From Thermofilaceae archaeon (GTDB lineage Archaea > Thermoproteota > Thermoprotei > Thermofilales > B69-G16), in assembly GCA_027017165.1 (NCBI GenBank), contig JALURF010000120.1, forward strand, positions 1 through 10,074: a stretch of DNA of 10,074 bases. The letters are read 5' to 3'. The position numbers and the translations under genes are program-made. Below are positions 1-5,489 of the stretch, piece after piece (the stretch's first letter is position 1; each line of letters opens with the position of its first letter). A model generated the notes under the pieces. That model had not been told where the DNA came from, ran no database searches, and saw only the letters and a list, made by a program, of their open reading frames with translations.

Positions 1-391
1 TATTAAAAATTATCCCGTGAGTGACTCCGGCTTTAACCGCTACTTTTAGCATTTCCAAAGCTTCATCTAGATTTCGCGCTAAGGGCTTCTCGCATATAAC
101 GCTCTTACCCAACTCTAAAGCCTCAATACAGGGGTCTTTATGTAGAAAATTTGGGAGAGAATTATCTACAACTTCAACTTCGGGATCTTTTACGAGTTCC
201 CGCCAGTCTAGGTAATACTTCTGGTAGCCGTAAGCCTCTTTAACAAATCTCGTATACTCGAGGTCGCGGCCGTAAATAGCTACAAGCTCAGGCTTTACCT
301 CTAACCCCATAAAGGTCGTCATACTCCGGTAAGCGTGGCTATGCGCTTTACCCATAAACCGGGTACCAAGAAGACCAATTCCGATTTCCAT
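1..391 (-). CDS. Gfo/Idh/MocA family oxidoreductase, N-terminal part (partial at left edge)
   Basis: This is an NAD(P)-dependent dehydrogenase of the Gfo/Idh/MocA family, which oxidises or reduces sugars, inositols and related polyols in the cytoplasm. Only the first 130 residues are visible of a usual 330-400. The Rossmann nucleotide-binding motif is at residues 4-15 (GIGLLGTRFMGK), with an Arg where many members have Gly or Ala, followed by AHSHAY. The family's EKP motif, whose Lys is at the catalytic site, is at 101-103 (CEKPLARN). The C-terminal substrate-binding domain lies outside the window, so the substrate cannot be inferred. The ATG at 391 has no Shine-Dalgarno, but a TTTATCTAA box about 26 bases upstream suggests a leaderless transcript. 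It diverges from vapB. Family assignment is firm; specificity is unknown. Confidence 0.93.
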   Translation of the reverse strand, partial: MEIGIGLLGTRFMGKAHSHAYRSMTTFMGLEVKPELVAIYGRDLEYTRFVKEAYGYQKYYLDWRELVKDPEVEVVDNSLPNFLHKDPCIEALELGKSVICEKPLARNLDEALEMLKVAVKAGVTHGIIFN

Positions 392-411
392 AAGAGAATC
401 AATGAGCCGAA

Positions 412-420
412 TTAGATAAA
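412..420 (-). promoter_or_regulatory. putative TATA box of the Gfo/Idh/MocA gene
   Basis: Read on the minus strand, TTTATCTAA is centred about 25-26 bases before the ATG at 391. In archaea TBP binds about 26 bases before the transcription start, so transcription would begin at or next to the ATG. That fits the absence of a Shine-Dalgarno. Inferred from spacing only. Confidence 0.4.
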
Positions 421-439
421 CGTGTCTTTCTAAGAAGTT

Positions 440-461
440 TTACGTCTTACGTAAGACGTAA
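440..461. promoter_or_regulatory. perfect 22-bp palindrome, probable VapB/VapBC operator
   Basis: The half-site TTACGTCTTAC is followed immediately by its exact reverse complement. The match stops at the next base pair on each side. TTACGT recurs at a 7-base step inside it, and the right arm continues as ACGTAAGA, so the site can also be read as overlapping TTACGT/ACGTAA modules. It lies 31 bases before the vapB ATG and abuts an AT-rich TATA-like run. Known: AbrB-type VapB antitoxins bind palindromes in their own promoter and VapC modulates this. Inferred: this is that operator, and it could also affect the divergent oxidoreductase promoter. Confidence 0.7.
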
Positions 462-470
462 GATATATAT
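462..470 (+). promoter_or_regulatory. putative TATA box of vapBC
   Basis: GATATATAT directly follows the palindrome, centred about 27 bases before the vapB ATG. If it is the TBP site, transcription starts near the ATG and the AAGGAGA at 476-482 would lie outside or at the very start of the mRNA. If transcription starts further upstream, that Shine-Dalgarno is used. The sequence alone does not decide. Confidence 0.4.
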
Positions 471-492
471 TCGCCAAGGAGAATTTTAAAAT

Positions 493-750
493 ATGGTTGA
501 ATACGAGACTAAGATTTCAAGTAAAGGCCAAATAGTAATACCTAAGGAAATTAGAGAAAAGTATGGTTTTAAAAAGGGGGTAAAAGTCGTAATAAAACCT
601 ATAGATAAAACTAAGCTCTTAATAGAGAGAACTCCTAGGTTGAGCGAGTTATTCGATATACTAGAGGGAGTTGAAGCGACCAAGATTCTCTTTGAGGAAA
701 GAGAGAAAGAAGTTAAAGTTGAGAAGGAGAGGTTAGGAGAACTTGAGTAA
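493..750 (+). CDS. vapB: AbrB/MazE/SpoVT-family antitoxin (VapB)
   Basis: An 85-residue antitoxin of a VapBC module. Residues 3-46 form a typical swapped-hairpin AbrB domain: KISSKGQIVIPKEIREKYGF, then a Gly-Lys-Val turn and a beta strand ending LLIER. This domain dimerises and binds DNA. Residues 50-85 are acidic and charged (LSELFDILEG, then a Glu/Lys-rich helix), as expected for the tail that wraps the toxin and blocks its active site. The ATG is preceded by AAGGAGA (476-482) at normal spacing. Its stop codon overlaps the start of vapC by 8 bases, so the two are translationally coupled. The palindrome at 440-461 is its likely autoregulatory site. The pairing with a PIN protein makes the assignment strong. 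Confidence 0.93.
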   Translation: MVEYETKISSKGQIVIPKEIREKYGFKKGVKVVIKPIDKTKLLIERTPRLSELFDILEGVEATKILFEEREKEVKVEKERLGELE

Positions 751-1192
751 AGCTGCGAAACGCTATGTTTTCGGTACTGGGGCATTCCTACTTTTATTCA
801 CTAGAGAAAGAGGCTCTGATAACGCAAAGCTGGCAGTGTTAAAACATGAGGAAGGTATAATTGAGATCTATATACATCCCAACAATCTAGCTGAGGCATA
901 TGCTGTTTTAAACAGACTTGTCGACGAGAAACCCGAAATTTTAGCAGAAAAAGTTAAGCCAGCGGATATTGTTAAATCGGCTTACGCGACTTTAAACGTT
1001 TTAAACGACGAGGAAACAGTTTTAAAACTTGGAGAACTTAAAACCAAGTATAGGAATAAGCCTTGGGGAGATCTTTCAACAGCGGCGTTATCCCTACGTC
1101 TAAATGCCCCCGCGGTAATACTGGATAACGAAAAATACTTCGACGATATTGAAGAAGTGAGTATTATACGGATATCAGAGCTTAAAATCTAA
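743..1192 (+). CDS. vapC: PIN-domain toxin-like protein (VapC) with the first catalytic Asp replaced by Gly
   Basis: A 149-residue PIN-domain protein, the toxin position of a VapBC pair. Active VapC proteins are Mg2+-dependent RNases with a cluster of acidic residues. Here the strand-1 motif reads YVFGTGAFLL (8-17). Homologues normally have Asp at the position of Gly11 (VFDTGA-like). The GGT codon at 773-775 differs from GAT by one base. The other acids are present: Glu51 (NLAEAY), Asp110 (WGDLSTAAL) and Asp128 (VILDNEKYF). Start: a TTG at 743 with GGAG runs at 726-739; there is no usable in-frame ATG nearby, and the 8-base overlap with vapB fits coupling. Full length with no frameshift. It may be an inactivated toxin, a decoy, or a variant with weak activity. 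Fold confidence is high; nuclease activity is doubtful. Confidence 0.9.
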   Translation: MSKAAKRYVFGTGAFLLLFTRERGSDNAKLAVLKHEEGIIEIYIHPNNLAEAYAVLNRLVDEKPEILAEKVKPADIVKSAYATLNVLNDEETVLKLGELKTKYRNKPWGDLSTAALSLRLNAPAVILDNEKYFDDIEEVSIIRISELKI

Positions 1193-1254
1193 TCTTCAAG
1201 AGTTTAACTGTGCTCTATAAGCGTAGTATTAATCTGAAGAGATTTCTTAATCTA

Positions 1255-2091
1255 TTAGTAAAGGTATTGGCGAAATTTGCGGCTTATAAGCTCCCAATCC
1301 TCTCCGCTTAATCTCCATCCCATAGCTCCAGCGTTTTCCTCTAAGTGATGTATTTTAGCGGCTTTAGGTATAGCGACTACAGGCTCGATGCATATGAGCC
1401 AGTTTAACGCTACTTGAGCCGCTGTTTTCCCGTATTTCCTCCCTATTTCAGCTAAGAAGTGGTCTCTAGCTAAAAGCCCTTTCTCAAGAGGGGTATAAGA
1501 CATAAACATCATTCCTTCCCTCTCACAGTAGGGTATAACGTCTCTCTCATACCTCCTATACATGAGGCTATGCCTATTCTGGACAGCCGCTATATCCACT
1601 TTGCTCAGACAACTCCTGGCTTCTTCAATTCCCCCTACTTCAAAATTGCTAAGCCCTATATGCCTAACTAAGCCTTTATCAACGAGCTCCTCCATAGCTT
1701 TCATAGTCTCGCAGATAGGTATTCTCTCGGAGGGCCAGTGGAGTAAGTACAAGTCTATGTATGTTCCGAGCCTTTTCACGCTGGCTTTGGCCGCTTTTAA
1801 AACTCCTTCTCTCGTGGCGTTGTCGGGCCAGACCTTGCTGACGATAAATATTTCATCGCGCGGGAAACCTTTAATAGCTTCTCCCACCAATTCTTCGGCG
1901 TGTCCTCCTCCATAAACTTCAGCGGTGTCGATTAACGTCATCCCGAGCTCTAGCCCTCTGCGCAGAACTGCTATCCATTCTTTATCCATGCTATAGTCCG
2001 GGGATAGAAAACCTCCTCCTATACGCCAAGTGCCCATGCCGAGGCAGGGGACCTTCTCCCCCATTATTTTAAAATACTTTAAGTCCTTCAC
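1255..2091 (-). CDS. aldo-keto reductase
   Basis: A cytoplasmic NAD(P)H-dependent (beta/alpha)8 reductase of carbonyl compounds, 278 residues, normal for the family. All four catalytic residues are visible (numbered from this start): Asp55 and Tyr60 in DTAEVYGGG, Lys86 in VSKVWP, His118 in LLHWP. The substrate/cofactor contacts GLSNFEV (146-152) and Gln171 are present, and the cofactor-phosphate segment IPKAAK is at 241-246. Start: an upstream in-frame GTG at 2100 is possible, but GAGGTG (2103-2098) sits 6 bases before the GTG at 2091, a standard Shine-Dalgarno spacing, so the shorter form is preferred. It is the last gene of a minus-strand run after the phosphoribosyltransferase and converges on vapC. 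The physiological substrate cannot be told. Confidence 0.93.
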   Translation of the reverse strand: MKDLKYFKIMGEKVPCLGMGTWRIGGGFLSPDYSMDKEWIAVLRRGLELGMTLIDTAEVYGGGHAEELVGEAIKGFPRDEIFIVSKVWPDNATREGVLKAAKASVKRLGTYIDLYLLHWPSERIPICETMKAMEELVDKGLVRHIGLSNFEVGGIEEARSCLSKVDIAAVQNRHSLMYRRYERDVIPYCEREGMMFMSYTPLEKGLLARDHFLAEIGRKYGKTAAQVALNWLICIEPVVAIPKAAKIHHLEENAGAMGWRLSGEDWELISRKFRQYLY

Positions 2092-2097
2092 CGGGGA

Positions 2098-2103
2098 CAC
2101 CTC
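2098..2103 (-). promoter_or_regulatory. ribosome binding site deciding the aldo-keto reductase start
   Basis: GAGGTG on the minus strand matches the archaeal 16S 3' end and lies 6 bases before the GTG at 2091. It would overlap the alternative GTG at 2100, which argues against that upstream start. The same GAGGTG-N6-start layout recurs before the transporter gene (4555-4550, start 4543). Confidence 0.6.
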
Positions 2104-2139
2104 GATTTAATATTAGCCTCTACCTATATTAGAGTAAGG

Positions 2140-2817
2140 TTACACTCCTCTCTTGAGAGATAGCAACAAGTTGAGGACTTCTAGTTCTAAAAGATCTCTC
2201 CAGCGTTTATAAGCATCGGCTACTGCGTAGAAAAAGCTCGACCTAAGGTTTAGAACCAGGAGTAAATCTGCCGACTCAGCAACCATGCGCGCCGCTCCCT
2301 CCGAGGAAGTGGGGACAGCCACTACGACCTCTCTAGCGCCTAGTTTTCTAACACTTTTCACCGCTACGAGCATAGTATACCCGGTTGCAAGTCCGTCATC
2401 TACTATAACTACTCTAAGATTCTTTAGATCTCCCGGCAGGAAGTCTTTGAAAAGCTTTAACCTCTCCTCTACGCTCTTCTTCGCCCTGGCGACGGAAGCT
2501 TCAACTTCTTCTTTTGAAAGCATTTTAACGGCTTCAGTCTCGAGCTCGACTTCTCCCGTCCAAGATACTGCTCCAAAACCCGCCTCCGTAGTCCAGGGAT
2601 AGGTGGCTTTCCTAACTATAGCTACTTTAAGCTCTTTCTCCAATTTTTTAGCAATTTCAAGGCCTACGGCTACTCCTCCATTCGGTATAGCTAATACTAG
2701 GTCGAACTCTATATCGTTATCTAGGAGGAAATCGGCTAATTTCCGGCCAGCGTCAAATCTATTCTCGAAAACGTGCACTTTGTTTCTTAAACTCCACTCT
2801 TCTATGATTTCTCCCAT
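2140..2817 (-). CDS. PRTase-fold phosphoribosyltransferase-like protein
   Basis: A 225-residue cytoplasmic protein with a type I phosphoribosyltransferase fold, resembling the predicted phosphoribosyltransferases of COG1926. The PRPP-binding loop is VVIVDDGLATGYTM (136-149), with the two acidic residues followed by the Gly-Thr-Gly turn in variant form (LATGYT). The N-terminal FENRFDAGRKLADFLL (17-32), the IPNGGVAVG loop (44-52) and VRKATYPWTTEAGFGAV (68-84) match the family. The helical insertion at about 100-127 (KEEVEASVARAKKSVEERLK) is also typical. Its base or nucleotide substrate is not known for this family, and some members may be regulatory. It starts 34 bases after the transporter stop codon with no clear Shine-Dalgarno, so it is either in that operon or has its own weak leaderless promoter. 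Confidence 0.88.
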   Translation of the reverse strand: MGEIIEEWSLRNKVHVFENRFDAGRKLADFLLDNDIEFDLVLAIPNGGVAVGLEIAKKLEKELKVAIVRKATYPWTTEAGFGAVSWTGEVELETEAVKMLSKEEVEASVARAKKSVEERLKLFKDFLPGDLKNLRVVIVDDGLATGYTMLVAVKSVRKLGAREVVVAVPTSSEGAARMVAESADLLLVLNLRSSFFYAVADAYKRWRDLLELEVLNLLLSLKRGV

Positions 2818-2851
2818 ATGAGTAAATAGAAATTAGAGTATTTAGCAGTTC

Positions 2852-4543
2852 CTAGAGCGCTATTATACCCATGGCCGCCCATATCGAAGTTACTACAGTT
2901 GTCAATAGCACCGTAGAAATCATACTCGCCGTTAACCCGGTTTTAATCATCTCTTTTAGGCTTATCCTGCCGGTACCGTATACTACTGCATTCGGCGGCG
3001 TTCCTACAGGTAGTATAAAGTCGGTCGACGAGGTTATAGCGGCTTGTATCACTACGAGCCTCGGGTCCATCTTCAGAGCAATGGCTAGGGGGATGTAGAT
3101 TGGGGAGAGTATGGCCGCCGCGGCGGTGTTGCTCAGAAACGTAGTTACGAATATTGATACCTCGTTAGTTATCAACAACAGCAGTAGGGGGTGTAAGGGC
3201 GGTAGCTCTCCCATTTTAAAAGCTATGAAATGGGCTAAACCGGTCTTTACCAAAGCTTCCCCTAGAGATAGCCCGCCGCCTAGGAGTATTATAACGCTCC
3301 AGTCTATTTCTTTAAAATCTTTAACCTCGAGAGTCCCCGTGAGGAATAGGAGAATCGCACCTATCAATGCTACGATGGAATTCGGTATTCCATGAATCTT
3401 CTCGGTGAGCCATAAAAACGCAGTAAAGGCTAGCCCCAGCATGGCTAGTTTCTGGTCTTTGCTCAACATGGAGTCCGCTCTGATGTCTAGGTTTATCGGC
3501 TCGTTCGGGAAGCGGTAGAAGAGCTTTAGAAGTAGCCAGCAAAGCGGAAGTATAACGAAGACCGCTGGCAAGCCGTAGAGGAGCCAATCGGTGAAGGTTA
3601 TCTTCAAGCCTAAAATGGTGTTGAGCAATTCTACGGCTATGGGCGGCGTCGTGGTGCCCACCATCGTGCCTATACCTCCCGTATTGGCGGCATAGGCTAT
3701 AGCTAGTAGTACCGCTTTTTCAAAGTTCGTGTTTTTCTTTTTCAAACCGTCTAGGACCCCTAGGACTATCGGCAACATTATAACCGCGGTGACGGTGTTG
3801 GGAAGCCAGAAAGAGAGAAAAGCCGTCGCCAAGAGGACCAGAAGTAGGAAAGTATTCCTGGATGCTGCTCCTGAGCGGAACATTAGCCTAGCTAGGTATC
3901 TATCGGCTCCATGTTTGTTTAAAGCTCTTGCTATTAGCAATCCCCCCATTATTAGGACCACGACTGGGGAGAAGAACGGTGTTAAAGCCTCTCTAGCCGA
4001 TAAAAGGCCTAGCAAGACTTCGAAAACCGCTATTACTAGCGCCGTGACGCTGAGGGGTATGGCTTCGGTAAACCATAGGACGGCTACGAGTCCTAGCAAT
4101 GCCGTGGCTTCTCTCATCTTTATGAGCGGTACGAATTCCGCAACTACGTAATCTCCGGATTTTTTAGAGAAAGGTATTCTGAAAATTCTCCCCGTGGGAT
4201 CCTCGATTTCAGCTTTAATGTTTTCTAGACTTAGTCTAACGGTTTCTCCATTTTTGAGAATTTTAAGGTATATGGCCAGCCTATTCCCGGGGGAATGAGG
4301 TATCCCCCTTTGATGCTCCAGTATTACAGTATAATCTTTGACTTCTTCTCTCACTGATATCTGCGAGTAGTCTAGCTTGCCTAGCCTGAAAACGCTAGAA
4401 ATAGTTAAGATTTCGGAATCAACTTCGGCATAGACTTTTATTTTATACTCGCCCGGCTTATTGTCTTCAGGCGCTACGTGGTAAAGTATGGCCATTAATA
4501 GTAAGGCGAAGAGACAGATGGCTATTCTAGTTTCCCTTTTCAA
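2852..4543 (-). CDS. DASS/SLC13-family anion transporter with an added N-terminal extracytoplasmic domain
   Basis: A plasma-membrane transporter of the divalent anion:sodium symporter family (dicarboxylates, sulfate, phosphate and similar), 563 residues. The C-terminal family signature is complete at 505-521 (SSTDFILPVGTPPNAVV). The second Na+/substrate hairpin has the classical SNT (471-473, TFLSNTAAAAILSP). The first has PNT (248-250, FWLPNTVTAVIMLP) instead of SNT, and the matching loop is GTTTPPIA. About 11 membrane segments form the core from residue 145. Unusual: after TM1 (about 5-21) come some 115 soluble, beta-strand-rich residues (27-142) before the core. Start: TTG at 4543 with GAGGTG 6 bases upstream; GTG at 4552 is the alternative. 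Likely first gene of a run with the phosphoribosyltransferase and aldo-keto reductase. The substrate is not predictable. Confidence 0.92.
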   Translation of the reverse strand: MKRETRIAICLFALLLMAILYHVAPEDNKPGEYKIKVYAEVDSEILTISSVFRLGKLDYSQISVREEVKDYTVILEHQRGIPHSPGNRLAIYLKILKNGETVRLSLENIKAEIEDPTGRIFRIPFSKKSGDYVVAEFVPLIKMREATALLGLVAVLWFTEAIPLSVTALVIAVFEVLLGLLSAREALTPFFSPVVVLIMGGLLIARALNKHGADRYLARLMFRSGAASRNTFLLLVLLATAFLSFWLPNTVTAVIMLPIVLGVLDGLKKKNTNFEKAVLLAIAYAANTGGIGTMVGTTTPPIAVELLNTILGLKITFTDWLLYGLPAVFVILPLCWLLLKLFYRFPNEPINLDIRADSMLSKDQKLAMLGLAFTAFLWLTEKIHGIPNSIVALIGAILLFLTGTLEVKDFKEIDWSVIILLGGGLSLGEALVKTGLAHFIAFKMGELPPLHPLLLLLITNEVSIFVTTFLSNTAAAAILSPIYIPLAIALKMDPRLVVIQAAITSSTDFILPVGTPPNAVVYGTGRISLKEMIKTGLTASMISTVLLTTVVTSIWAAMGIIAL

Positions 4544-4551
4544 TAATGACA

Positions 4552-4566
4552 CCTCGCCCGGCGAGG
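4552..4566. promoter_or_regulatory. GC-rich inverted repeat over the transporter's start region
   Basis: CCTCGCC, one base, then GGCGAGG: a perfect 7-bp inverted repeat in an otherwise AT-rich spacer. On the minus-strand mRNA it would fold as a 6-bp stem with a 3-base loop, and its 3' arm contains GAGG of the Shine-Dalgarno GAGGTG (4555-4550). It may therefore mask the ribosome site. Alternatively, if the TATA-like box at 4583-4591 is used, transcription starts near 4560 and the repeat would be a DNA operator at the initiation site. Both readings are inference. Confidence 0.45.
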
Positions 4567-4582
4567 CTAATATCTCTCCCTC

Positions 4583-4591
4583 TTATTTATC
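4583..4591 (-). promoter_or_regulatory. putative TATA box of the transporter gene
   Basis: Read on the minus strand this is an AT-rich box (TGATAAATAA, slightly overrunning the interval). Spacing of about 26 bases puts the transcription start near 4560, just before the ribosome binding site. The rest of the 184-bp divergent spacer (4553-4736) is AT-rich, with a 13-bp dyad TTAATT-T-AATTAA at 4610-4622. I see no RNA gene in it. Confidence 0.35.
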
Positions 4592-4736
4592 AATTGTCGA
4601 TTATGATTATTAATTTAATTAAAACCTTAGTCGAGGGATATCACCTGCTAACGCATAGATGTTTTAATGTTATTTACTTTATTCTGGAGTTTTATGAGCA
4701 TTATCGATTTTAGGCAGAATATCCATTGTAAACTAA

Positions 4737-5489
4737 ATGGGGATGCTCTTGAAAGAGAGAGAAAAGGTAGAAGATTTAGCCTTTTACGCCGCCCTGATAT
4801 CTTTTGCAACTCTATTCATACTCGGTTTAGCAATGCCTCGTAGCGAAATGGTAGCGTCGGTACTCCTTATACTTTCATCGGGTTTTTTCGCCTTCTCAAC
4901 TCTAGTGACTTGGCGCTTCTACTCGGGCATTATAGGTAAAATATACAAGGCCTTACTAGCAGCTTCTCTATCTCTTTTCATTATAGAAGTTTCTTATTTC
5001 ATAGGATTCCTATACTCTACCCCGGTCTACGTGATCTCGATGTTCCTAGCCCCAGTCAACGTAACGCTTGGGATATCACTACTGCTCGGATTAAGGTATA
5101 TGTATGATTTTTGGGTAAAACCCATAGAGTCTGGTAGAGGATTTTACAAGGCAATAACGAAAGGAATAGTCGCTTCACTTATAATAACAGGTATAGTCTT
5201 TTATATCGGGAAGATGGAATATCTAACCTTACGATATCTAGTATTCCTATCGTTTTCTATAATCGTCTTATTTATACTGTACTATATTGCAGATCGGCTT
5301 AAAGGAGGAAGAATAGGAGAATCATGGAAGCTTTTATTGATAGCTGGTATATTATATACTATAAGGAATATAATACTGGAAGTCTCGATTATAGCTGGCG
5401 TACCGTATGTTAAAGCCTTGCCAGCAGAACTTTTAGCTATATGCTCCTATATATGCGCTGGCTATGGCATGTTAAAACAGAGATTTTAA
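4737..5489 (+). CDS. orphan polytopic membrane protein, about 8 transmembrane helices
   Basis: I do not recognise this 250-residue protein. It has hydrophobic stretches at about 14-32, 39-58, 69-92, 95-120, 141-158, 166-184, 197-215 and 227-246, with short charged loops (GRGFYKAITKG at 133-143, DRLKGGRIGESWK at 186-198). A conserved-looking Arg lies inside the seventh segment (TIRNIILE, 208-215). There is no signal peptide cleavage site, HExxH or other catalytic motif. The layout resembles multi-helix membrane sensor modules lacking an output domain, but that is only an impression. The ATG at 4737 has no Shine-Dalgarno; ATG at 4743 is an alternative. AT-rich sequence about 26 bases upstream (CGATTTTA, 4705-4712) would suit a leaderless start. 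Its end overlaps the convergent peptidase gene by 18 bases. Confidence 0.8.
   Translation: MGMLLKEREKVEDLAFYAALISFATLFILGLAMPRSEMVASVLLILSSGFFAFSTLVTWRFYSGIIGKIYKALLAASLSLFIIEVSYFIGFLYSTPVYVISMFLAPVNVTLGISLLLGLRYMYDFWVKPIESGRGFYKAITKGIVASLIITGIVFYIGKMEYLTLRYLVFLSFSIIVLFILYYIADRLKGGRIGESWKLLLIAGILYTIRNIILEVSIIAGVPYVKALPAELLAICSYICAGYGMLKQRF

Noticed and set aside
1190..1245. Possible terminator hairpin between vapC and the aldo-keto reductase (TCTTCA ... TGAAGA).
   Set aside because: Only 6 bp of stem, a loop of more than 30 bases and no T-run; chance level in AT-rich sequence.
3321..3587. Long open frames opposite or offset to the transporter, PRTase, aldo-keto reductase and DUF362 genes.
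   Set aside because: Each is fully inside a gene with strong family motifs, and none shows recognisable protein features of its own.
4553..4736. The 184-bp divergent spacer considered as a small RNA or riboswitch.
   Set aside because: AT-rich throughout apart from the short GC dyad; no extended stems or recognised RNA motif beyond promoter-like boxes.
4694..4840. A short plus-strand frame starting ATG at 4694 before and into the membrane protein gene.
   Set aside because: Out of frame with the membrane protein, no ribosome site, basic low-complexity product; looks like a shadow frame.
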